Source: Nocardia niigatensis NBRC 100131 (GTDB lineage Bacteria > Actinomycetota > Actinomycetes > Mycobacteriales > Mycobacteriaceae). Taken from it: 64,000 nucleotides of DNA. Positions 24,536-31,810 of this stretch are shown here, piece after piece. The stretch spans positions 186,001 to 250,000 of the forward strand of contig NZ_BAGC01000071.1 of NCBI RefSeq assembly GCF_000308655.1. The letters are read 5' to 3'. Position numbers and translations under genes: made by a program. The first letter of the stretch is position 1. Every line of letters begins with the position of its first letter. The notes under the pieces were generated by a model. The model searched no databases. It was not told the origin of the DNA and worked only from the letters and a program-made list of their open reading frames with translations.

Positions 24536-25464
24536 CGGCGCACCTCCACCTGTTCCCAGACGGCGTCGTTCATGAGTTTCTCGGTGAGCAGGCGGAATGC
24601 GGCCACGGTCTCGGCATTGGCGACGTGGGCGGCCACATCCACATCCAGGATCACCTGTTCCCGGCACTGCAGCATCGGTTCCACCGGGATCTTGCCCAGT
24701 ATCCCGCTCTCACCCATGCCGTGCCGGTTGGCCGCGCGGGTCAATGTGTTGTGTTGTTCCTGCAGCCAGGCCGCCTGGGCCGGGCGCAGGCCGGCGGTCA
24801 GGTTGAGTTCGGGCACGGCGGTGCGGATGAAGCGCAGCGAGTTCAGCAGTTCGGCCCGGTCGTGACCCCAGGCCTCGCCCACGGCCAGCACGCCGTGCTC
24901 GTCGTGGACCAAGCCGCGGGCCGCCGCGATGTGCTGGCGGGTCCAGCGGTGGAAGATGAGCCAGCGGCACACCGCGCGGGAAAGCTGCGGGTGGCGGGTG
25001 GCGCTGAGCGCGAGGGCCAGTGCGATGGAGCGGCCCGCGCTCAGATCCACGAAGGTGACATTGAATTCCTGCTCGCAGGTGGCGAACAGGGCCGCGCAGC
25101 GGTCGATCATGCGCTCGTCGAGAGTGGTGAACTCGGAGCCGCCGAGGTCGCCGGGGAACAGCACCAGCCGGCCGGACGGGTGCCGGGAGCGGCTCAGTTC
25201 CATCCGGTCGGTCTCGGAACGCACGCTCAGCCGCGCCGGCGTCCCGTTCTCGTCGAGCAGGTACGCGTGCAGTCCCGTCCCGTCCCGGACGCCGTTGTCG
25301 ATCCGGCTGATCTCGAAGGTGCCGCCCGCGGTGGGGGATCCGAAATCGAAGTCCAGATACGCGACCTTGTACCCCTTCATGCTCAGCCAGTAGGCCATGT
25401 TGCAGCTGGTGACCGAGCGGCCGGTGCCGCCCTTGTCGGACGAGGAGAACACGAGCACGATCAC
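24532..25464 (-). CDS. SCO2523-family variant P-loop ATPase (ParA/MinD-like)
   Basis: A 310-residue protein of the SIMIBI/ParA-like P-loop class. The N-terminus has a deviant Walker A, SSSDKGGTGRSVTSCNMAYW, where the usual KGGVGKT is KGGTGRS and the Walker lysine is Arg. A YLDFDFGSP segment corresponds to the Walker A' or B strand region, and VTFVDLSAGRS follows at about 165. This fits the SCO2523 family variant P-loop group. Nucleotide binding may persist through the signature Lys of DKGG. GTG 25464 overlaps the upstream stop (GTGA). Confidence 0.8.
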   Translation of the reverse strand: MIVLVFSSSDKGGTGRSVTSCNMAYWLSMKGYKVAYLDFDFGSPTAGGTFEISRIDNGVRDGTGLHAYLLDENGTPARLSVRSETDRMELSRSRHPSGRLVLFPGDLGGSEFTTLDERMIDRCAALFATCEQEFNVTFVDLSAGRSIALALALSATRHPQLSRAVCRWLIFHRWTRQHIAAARGLVHDEHGVLAVGEAWGHDRAELLNSLRFIRTAVPELNLTAGLRPAQAAWLQEQHNTLTRAANRHGMGESGILGKIPVEPMLQCREQVILDVDVAAHVANAETVAAFRLLTEKLMNDAVWEQVEVRR

Positions 25465-27350
25465 ACACTCCTGGTGGCGTCGAACCGGGCGTAGGCGAGC
25501 TCGTCCAGTTCCAGCAGGGCCTGCGAGGCGAGACTGACGGCGGTGCCGGGGCGTTCGTCGATGAGGCGGCGGGCCCGCTCGAGCCGCTGCTCGGCCAGCG
25601 CCAGCGCGGTGCGGCTCGGCGACACGTCGGTCTCGCTGAGCTCCAGCATCTCCCGGTTGAGCAGGTGCTCGGCCTCTGTGAGCAGCTCCATGGCCCGGGT
25701 CACCGAGGTCGGCGCGCGCAGCGGCGGCTCCCGGTACATGCGCGCGGCGGTCACCATGCACTCGACCACGCGCTCGGTGAGATACCAGGAGGGCAGCGGA
25801 CTTTCGGGTCCGCCGAAGATGCGGCTGGGATCGTCCCACAGACCCGTCGCCGGTCCCTCGCGGAAGGCGCGGAGGTCGAGATGGTCCATGGTGGCCTGCG
25901 CCAGTGCCATCAGCTGGTCGCGGGTCTCGATGGTGCCGGAGAGGCGGGCGGCCTGCAGGGTGCGTTTCAAAAGCACGGTGGCGTAGTCGGATACCGTCCA
26001 CAGCAGCAGCGGACCGTCCAGTTCCTCGCTGCCCAGCAGCCGCAGGCTCACGCCGGGGGTGTGCATGACGCGGGCGGGATCGTCGGCGGTGAACCGGCGC
26101 ACGATGCGGCCGCGGCGGGCCAGTTCATCGAAAATCGTTGCGGCGCGGTCCAGGTCGTCGTCATTGGCGTCGCGATTGAGCAGATCCTGCATGAGCACCG
26201 CGGACACGATGAGACTGAAGTAGTCCGATTCCTCGCCGTCGGAGGTGCGCCACGGAATGTCCTCGAGCGGCCAGCGCCCGGTGCCGAAGCGCGCCACCGC
26301 CGCCCAGTAGCGCTGTGCCAGATCCCAGCGCAGCTGCAGGGCCTCGGCCAGCCGACGCTGCTGGGCGTTGAGCAGGTCGAGCTCGCGGGTGCGCGTCGAG
26401 GTCAGGTCGTTGATGCCGTCCAGCGCCACTACGGTGAAGTGCAGGTAGGGACGGGCGACGGCGTGGCCGGGCTGATCCGCGATGGGCATGTCCACGAAGT
26501 CGATGGTCGCGGCCTTGCGCACAATGGCCCAGCTCCAACCGCATTCGAACAGCATGTCGGCGCTGTCCAGGTCGACGCCCTCCACCTGGCTGAGCGTGGC
26601 GTCGTTGCGCAGCCGGATCCGCACCCGGTCCAGGCGCTGCTGCACGGCGTGCACCACCGCGTCGGTGGAACCGCCGGTCTGGTTGAGCATCGACAGCATG
26701 GCCTGCCCCGCATCGGACTTGGGCGAGACGGTGTTCACGACGAAGCTGCGGATCAGGCCCACCATGGCAGCGGTGAGCCGGACATTGATCAGGGTGTCGA
26801 GCCGCTCGATGCGCGGTCCCAGCTCCACGGCCAGCTTGATGCGCCGGCCCACGGCCAGCTCGGCGACCGGTCCGCTGAAGCCGCGCAGGAACTTCAGCGC
26901 GGCCAGGCACAGGGTCAGCGACATCGAATAGGAGTCGACGACCTCCAGCGCCTGCTGCTCCGGCGTCGGATCAGCGCCGTTGGAGGAGGCCAGATAGCTT
27001 CCCGCGGCGAAGTTCGGCAGGCCGGCAGTGGAATCCGGCGTACTGCCGGTGTGGTCGGTGTGGCGGTCGATGTACTGCTCGAGCAGCCAGACCACCCGCT
27101 CGCCGATGCGCAGGCCGTTGTCGCCCAGTGGGGAGAGCACCTCGCGGATGTCGTCGGCGATCTCGTCGGGGTGTTCCAGCCCGAAGCCGTCGATCTCGGT
27201 AGCCGGGTACAGCAGGCACAGCAGCTGTTCGGCGTCGCTGATCGAGTTGGAGCCGTTGCGACCGCCCCAGACCCACTCGCCCTCGTGGTAACACGCGGTC
27301 AGCAGCGACCGCCAGACTCCGAGGATCTGTTCCCGTGGCTTGATTCTCAT
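25461..27350 (-). CDS. SCO2524-family protein, first gene of the operon
   Basis: A 629-residue, largely alpha-helical protein that opens MRIKPREQILGVWRSLLTAC. It shows GEWVWGGRNGSNSISDAEQL near residue 27, which is a family hallmark as I recall it. The C-terminal 100 residues are strongly helical (LLTEAEHLLNREMLEL, RLERARRLIDERPG). No catalytic motif is recognised. ATG 27350 is chosen for its position relative to the conserved opening; an upstream start at 27413 would add 21 unconserved residues. It heads the SCO2524-2523-2522-2521 operon, coupled to the next gene by GTGA. Confidence 0.7.
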   Translation of the reverse strand: MRIKPREQILGVWRSLLTACYHEGEWVWGGRNGSNSISDAEQLLCLLYPATEIDGFGLEHPDEIADDIREVLSPLGDNGLRIGERVVWLLEQYIDRHTDHTGSTPDSTAGLPNFAAGSYLASSNGADPTPEQQALEVVDSYSMSLTLCLAALKFLRGFSGPVAELAVGRRIKLAVELGPRIERLDTLINVRLTAAMVGLIRSFVVNTVSPKSDAGQAMLSMLNQTGGSTDAVVHAVQQRLDRVRIRLRNDATLSQVEGVDLDSADMLFECGWSWAIVRKAATIDFVDMPIADQPGHAVARPYLHFTVVALDGINDLTSTRTRELDLLNAQQRRLAEALQLRWDLAQRYWAAVARFGTGRWPLEDIPWRTSDGEESDYFSLIVSAVLMQDLLNRDANDDDLDRAATIFDELARRGRIVRRFTADDPARVMHTPGVSLRLLGSEELDGPLLLWTVSDYATVLLKRTLQAARLSGTIETRDQLMALAQATMDHLDLRAFREGPATGLWDDPSRIFGGPESPLPSWYLTERVVECMVTAARMYREPPLRAPTSVTRAMELLTEAEHLLNREMLELSETDVSPSRTALALAEQRLERARRLIDERPGTAVSLASQALLELDELAYARFDATRSV

Positions 27351-27544
27351 CGACGCCGTCCCCTGCCCTGTCGTGGCCAGCCTCGCCGCCCCGGCTAGGA
27401 ACGAGCGCGGCACAAACTATCATGCGCCAGCCCTCCGCACCGGGTGGGAGGCAGTCCCGAAATCGCATCGCGCACAGCGCAATATCGGGCAGATCGGGCG
27501 TGGGAGGGCGAGGCGCCGGGACCGGCCCGGTAGCGTCGCGGATC

Positions 27545-28432
27545 ATGGATCGGACGGTTCGGCGAGGATCGCCCCGGCGCGGACAGGCGGCGGTGGGCTA
27601 CGCGCTGCTGCTGCCGAGCCTGATCGGGGTCGGGTGCTTCCTGCTGATGCCGATCGCGGTGGTGTTGTGGCTGAGTGTGCACAGCTGGAATCTGCTGGGG
27701 CCCATACGATTCACCGGGCTCGAGAACTGGCGGTCGGTGCTGGGGGATCGGCGGTTCGGGCATTCGCTGCTGGTGACATCGGCCCTCACGGCGCTGGTGG
27801 TGCCGGTGCAGACGGCGCTGGGGTTCGCGGTGGCGGCGGTGCTGGCGCGGCGCGGGCGGGGCGGGACGGTCCTGCGGGTGGTGTACGCGCTGCCGTGGAT
27901 GTGCGCACCGGTCGCGGTGGGGGTGGTGTGGCAGTGGGTCTTCGCACCCACCGGCGGGGCGTTGAACGCGGCGCTGGGGCGGCGGGTGGAGTGGCTGAGC
28001 TCGCCGGCCCTGGCGCTGCCCGCGGTGGCCGCGGTCATCGTGTGGATGAATGTCGGGTATGTGGCGTTGTTCTTCGTCGCCGGGATCCGGGCCATACCGG
28101 CCGAGATCCTGGACGCGGGCGCGTTGGACGGGGCCACCGGCTGGCGGCGGATTCGCTGGCTGATCCTGCCGCTGCTACGCCCGACCATGTTCTTCGTGCT
28201 GGTCACCGGGGTGCTCAGTGTCTTCCAGACCTTCGACGCGGTGTACGCGCTGACCCGCGGCGGGCCCGACCACCACACGGATGTGGTTGCCATGCGGATG
28301 TATTCGGAGGCCTTCGAAGCCGCGCATCCGGGACGGGCCGCGGTCATGGCGGTGGTGGTGTTCGCGGTCATGTTCACGATCACTGTGGCGCAGCACCGCT
28401 ATTTCCGGGATCGGACCAGCTATGAGTACTGA
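27545..28432 (+). CDS. ABC sugar transporter permease (MalF type)
   Basis: A 295-residue inner-membrane permease with six predicted helices. It has the EAA loop EILDAGALDGATGWRRIRWLILPLLRP (about 195-220), which docks on the ATPase, so it belongs to the carbohydrate-uptake CUT1 group. TAGCGT lies 8 nt before ATG 27545, pointing to a leaderless start. It overlaps the next permease by 11 nt. The ATPase gene is not in the cluster, as in actinobacterial systems that share MsiK. Confidence 0.9.
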   Translation: MDRTVRRGSPRRGQAAVGYALLLPSLIGVGCFLLMPIAVVLWLSVHSWNLLGPIRFTGLENWRSVLGDRRFGHSLLVTSALTALVVPVQTALGFAVAAVLARRGRGGTVLRVVYALPWMCAPVAVGVVWQWVFAPTGGALNAALGRRVEWLSSPALALPAVAAVIVWMNVGYVALFFVAGIRAIPAEILDAGALDGATGWRRIRWLILPLLRPTMFFVLVTGVLSVFQTFDAVYALTRGGPDHHTDVVAMRMYSEAFEAAHPGRAAVMAVVVFAVMFTITVAQHRYFRDRTSYEY

Positions 28433-29252
28433 CCGGCGGGCCGCGGGCCGGGCCGTGGCGGCCTACGCGGTGCTGATCCTCGGGGGGCTGCTGACGGTGG
28501 CCCCGCTGGTGCTCAGCGCCCTCACCGCGGTCAAGACGCCCAGGCAGTTCGCGAGCGAATCCGCCCTGGCCGCACCGCATCCGGCGACGCTGGACAACTT
28601 CCGCACCGTGCTGGACCAGGGGCTGGGCCGGGCGGTCGCGGTCACCGCCCTGATGACGGTCTGCATCACCTGCGGACAGCTGGTCACCTCGACCATGGCC
28701 GCATATGCTTTCGCGCGCACCAGTTTTCCCGGACGCGAGGTGCTGTTCTGGGTGTATCTCGGAACCATGATGGTGCCCAGCGCGGTCACGCTGGTGCCGC
28801 TGTACCTGATGTTCGCGAAACTGGGCTGGCTCAACAGTTTCTGGGCGCTGGTGCTGCCGTTGCTGTTCGGGTCGCCGTACGCGATCTTCCTGCTGCGCCA
28901 GTACTTCCGGGCCATCCCCGGGGAGATCATCGACGCGGCGCGAATGGACGGGGCCACCACCCTCGACATCCTGGTCAGCGTCGTGGTGCCGATGAGCCGG
29001 CCGGTCCTCGCCACCCTCGCCGTCATCACCGTGGTCTCGCAGTGGAACAGCTTCATGTGGCCGCTGGTCGCCGCGTCCGGCCCGAAATGGCAGGTGCTGA
29101 CCGTGGCCACGGCGAATATGCAGACCCGGTACAACGCACAGTGGACGCTGATCATGGCCGCCACCACGCTGGCCATCGCGCCGCTGGTGTTGTTGTTCGT
29201 GGTGTTCCAGCGGCAGGTGCTGGCCGCCATCGCGGTGACGGGGCTGAAATGA
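28422..29252 (+). CDS. ABC sugar transporter permease (MalG type)
   Basis: A 276-residue second permease with six helices and the EAA loop EIIDAARMDGATTLDILVSVVVPMSRP. The closing QWNSFMWPLVA is characteristic of MalG-type subunits. ATG 28422 lies inside the end of the first permease, and its stop overlaps the binding protein start (ATGA). With the partner it forms the channel. Confidence 0.9.
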   Translation: MSTDRRAAGRAVAAYAVLILGGLLTVAPLVLSALTAVKTPRQFASESALAAPHPATLDNFRTVLDQGLGRAVAVTALMTVCITCGQLVTSTMAAYAFARTSFPGREVLFWVYLGTMMVPSAVTLVPLYLMFAKLGWLNSFWALVLPLLFGSPYAIFLLRQYFRAIPGEIIDAARMDGATTLDILVSVVVPMSRPVLATLAVITVVSQWNSFMWPLVAASGPKWQVLTVATANMQTRYNAQWTLIMAATTLAIAPLVLLFVVFQRQVLAAIAVTGLK

Positions 29253-30535
29253 ACAGCCGGATCAAGGATTCGACGCGGACGGTGCTCGGGCTCGTCCTCG
29301 TCGCCGCGCTCCTGGTGGCGGCCGCCCTGTGGCTGGGCCGCGACGGCGAGAGCGGCGGGCGCACGGTGGTGCGGTTACGCATCTGGGATCAGAGTTTCGT
29401 CTCCGCCTATCGGGCCTCGCTGGACGAGTTCCAGCGCGCCAATCCCGATGTTGAGGTGCGAATCACGCTGGTGCCGTGGGCTTCCTACGCGCAGAAGCTG
29501 CGGCTGGATGTGGCGGGCGGGATCGCCGACGACCTGTTCTGGACCAACCTCTACGAGGACTACGCCGACAGCGGGCACCTGATGGACATCGGTGCGGCAC
29601 TGGGACCACAGGCCGCGCAGGCCTGGGATCCGCGGGCCGTCGCGCAGTACACGCGCGCCGGAAAGCTCTGGGCGGTACCGCAATTCGTGGACGGCGGGAC
29701 CGCGGTGTACATCAATCGGGACCTGCTGGCACAGGCCGGAGTCGATCCGGGCGAACTCGCCTCGGCGCGCTGGAATCCCGACCCGGGGCGGGATACCTTC
29801 CGGCCGCTGCTGCGGCGCCTGGCCCCGGTCTCGCAGTGGCCGTACAACGCCGCCAATGACTTTCAGTCCATCACGCTGCCCTACCTCGGCTCGGCGGGCG
29901 GGGAGCTGCAGCGCGACGGCCGGTTCGCCTTCGATTCCTCGCAGGGACGCGACGCCTTCGGCTACACGGTCGGGCTGGTCGCCGACCGGCTCTCCCCCTC
30001 GGCCGCGGACACCAACACCAGCGGCGATTTCGCCAAGAACGCCTTCTTGCAGGGGCGGATGGCGCTGTTCCAGTCGGGCACGTTCAATCTGGCCACGATT
30101 GCCCAGAATGCCGGATTCCATTGGGGATTGGCCATGATCCCCGAGGGCCCGGCCGGACGGATCAGCGCCGACAATGCCATCGGGCTGGCGGGCAATGCCG
30201 CCGGCCCGCATCCCGAGGCGGCGCGGCGGGTGCTGGCCTGGCTGGGCAGCGCGGCGGGCAACCGCTACCTCGGCCTCGGCGGCGCGACGATTCCGGCCGT
30301 GGTGTCCGAACAGCAGGTGTACCGGGACTATTGGGCCCGGCACGGGGTGGACGTGTCGCCGTTCTTCGATGTCCTGCGCGACAAGGCGATCGCGGCCGGC
30401 GGGGGCGCCGGGTTCCCGGCGGCATTGCAGGCGATCACGCCGATCTTCGACGACATGTACCTGGGCCGCATCCCGGTCCCGGACGCGCTGACCCGGGCGC
30501 AGCGCGAGGCCGACGCGGCGGCCGCCCAGCAGTGA
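29249..30535 (+). CDS. ABC transporter solute-binding protein, membrane-anchored
   Basis: A 428-residue family-1 solute-binding protein: LRIWDQSFVSAYRASLDEFQ, DLFWTNLYEDYADSGHLMDI, and the hinge and C-lobe stretches WAVPQFVDGGTAVYINRDLL and GLAMIPEGPAGRISADNAIG. The N-terminus (VLGLVLVAALLVAAALWLGR) is an uncleaved-looking helix with no lipobox Cys, so it is probably tethered by a signal anchor rather than lipid. The substrate is likely a sugar or oligosaccharide. It is the last gene of the importer operon. Confidence 0.85.
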   Translation: MNSRIKDSTRTVLGLVLVAALLVAAALWLGRDGESGGRTVVRLRIWDQSFVSAYRASLDEFQRANPDVEVRITLVPWASYAQKLRLDVAGGIADDLFWTNLYEDYADSGHLMDIGAALGPQAAQAWDPRAVAQYTRAGKLWAVPQFVDGGTAVYINRDLLAQAGVDPGELASARWNPDPGRDTFRPLLRRLAPVSQWPYNAANDFQSITLPYLGSAGGELQRDGRFAFDSSQGRDAFGYTVGLVADRLSPSAADTNTSGDFAKNAFLQGRMALFQSGTFNLATIAQNAGFHWGLAMIPEGPAGRISADNAIGLAGNAAGPHPEAARRVLAWLGSAAGNRYLGLGGATIPAVVSEQQVYRDYWARHGVDVSPFFDVLRDKAIAAGGGAGFPAALQAITPIFDDMYLGRIPVPDALTRAQREADAAAAQQ

Positions 30536-30542
30536 GCGGCGT

Positions 30543-31508
30543 TCAGATGCGGCTGTGATCGGTATACGGCGTGCGCGGGCCGAACTTCGGTTTGCGGGCG
30601 AAACCGGCCAGGCCGAGCAGCCGCACGGCGCGATACCGGTGCGGGCGCAGCGGTTCCAGGTACTCGACCATCTCGTCGTCGTCGATCGGCCGGCCCAGCA
30701 GCGTCCAGCCGACCGTGGCGGCGAGATGGAAATCGCCCACCGACAGGGCATCCGGATCACCGAAAGCGCGCTGAGCGATCTCGGCGGCCGTCCACACCCC
30801 GATACCGGGCACGGTGCGCAGCCGGTGCGCGGCGTCGGCGTGACTCAGCCCCGCCGCCTCCTCCAGCTGCGCCGCGATACGCGCGGCCAGCACAATGGTT
30901 TTCGAGCGCTGCGGGCCCACATTGGCGCGATGGTAGACCCAGGACGGGATGTGCCGCCAGGTCTCGGCGTCCGGCATGATCCGCAGTCCCTGCGGAGCCG
31001 GGCCGGGCGCGGGAGTTCCATAGCGCCACACCAGTTTCCGCCAGGAATCATGGGCGGTCTTGGTATGCACCTTCTGCTCCAGCACCGCCGGGACCAGCGC
31101 CTCCCACACCAGGCCGGTGCGCAGCATGCGCAGGCCCGGATTGCGGCGATGCGCCTCGACCACCTTGGGGTGCTCGGGGGCGAAGTCGCTGAGGTCCTCG
31201 TCCAGGCAGAGCATGGCGGGCAGCCGCTCCAGGAACTCCGCCGCGCCCGGACCCCACGCGCGCGCGTCGACGGTCTGCCGATCGAGCTGGCGCAGGCGGT
31301 AGGTGACCTCGCCCGAAGGCAGGCGAGAGGCATGCCAATGCGAGCCGTCGGGGGTCTCGCGGTGACACGGATCGCCGAAGCCGCGGCGCAGGGGGAAGAG
31401 GGTGGCGGCCAGATCCACGGGCCGATCGGAGCGAAGGGTACGGGCGTGCTCGACGCTCGTCGCACCCGCGCTCTCGGAGGGCACGGTTGCGGACGGCGCT
31501 GAAGTCAC
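30543..31508 (-). CDS. DNA-3-methyladenine glycosylase (AlkA/HhH-GPD)
   Basis: A 321-residue HhH-GPD glycosylase. The helix-hairpin-helix LRTVPGIGVWTAAEIAQRAF is followed by GDPDALSVGDFHLAATVGW, whose Asp in VGDFHL is the conserved catalytic position. It excises alkylated bases in base-excision repair. GTG 31508 lies 6 nt from TAGAAT (31520-31515), consistent with a leaderless message. It converges on the importer operon with a 7-nt gap. Confidence 0.85.
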   Translation of the reverse strand: MTSAPSATVPSESAGATSVEHARTLRSDRPVDLAATLFPLRRGFGDPCHRETPDGSHWHASRLPSGEVTYRLRQLDRQTVDARAWGPGAAEFLERLPAMLCLDEDLSDFAPEHPKVVEAHRRNPGLRMLRTGLVWEALVPAVLEQKVHTKTAHDSWRKLVWRYGTPAPGPAPQGLRIMPDAETWRHIPSWVYHRANVGPQRSKTIVLAARIAAQLEEAAGLSHADAAHRLRTVPGIGVWTAAEIAQRAFGDPDALSVGDFHLAATVGWTLLGRPIDDDEMVEYLEPLRPHRYRAVRLLGLAGFARKPKFGPRTPYTDHSRI

Positions 31509-31614
31509 CGCGCCATTCTATTGTTAACGCGAAGATCGACGGTGGCGATGATCAGTCCGATTGTCTTTGCTTGCTCGGCAAATGGATGGCATTCGCCACT
31601 GGGAGGTACACAGC

Positions 31615-31719
31615 ATGATCACCAATCTGATCAATTTCCTGCTCGGTGTAATGGGCAACGTATTCGCCGGTAGCAGTGGTTACCAGATTGCGCCGGGCAC
31701 GCTGCCGTTCGGCAGCTGA
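31615..31719 (+). CDS. 34-residue small protein with strong translation signals
   Basis: ATG 31615 follows GGGAGG by 8 nt and encodes MITNLINFLLGVMGNVFAGS then SGYQIAPGTLPFGS. A hydrophobic first half and a terminator 10 bp after the stop mark it as a genuine short gene. It has no known family. It might be a small membrane peptide. It is easily missed by length cutoffs. Confidence 0.6.
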   Translation: MITNLINFLLGVMGNVFAGSSGYQIAPGTLPFGS

Positions 31720-31728
31720 TGATGAGGG

Positions 31729-31758
31729 AAGGGGCACCCGCCACGGCGGGTGCCCCTT
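31729..31758 (+). terminator. Terminator of the small ORF
   Basis: AAGGGGCACCCGCC and GGCGGGTGCCCCTT (31729-31742 and 31745-31758) form a long perfect stem with a tight loop, followed by CGTCTG. It probably serves the 34-residue gene and the convergent dehydrogenase. Confidence 0.8.
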
Positions 31759-31793
31759 CGTCTGTGCACATCGGGGTACGTCTGTGCACATCG
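31759..31793. repeat. Two direct copies containing palindromic TGTGCACA
   Basis: CGTCTGTGCACATCG occurs at 31759-31773 and 31779-31793, a 20-bp period. Each copy contains the perfect 8-bp palindrome TGTGCACA. The helical-phase spacing suggests a protein-binding pair, although it lies at the 3' ends of two convergent genes. Confidence 0.5.
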
Positions 31794-31810
31794 AGGCCGC
31801 TACCCGCTCG

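Noticed and set aside
24532..26001. A longer SCO2523-type start reaching 26001
   Set aside because: The added sequence is Arg/His/Pro-rich shadow coding over the SCO2524-type gene. The GTG overlap at 25464 and the P-loop near it set the real N-terminus.
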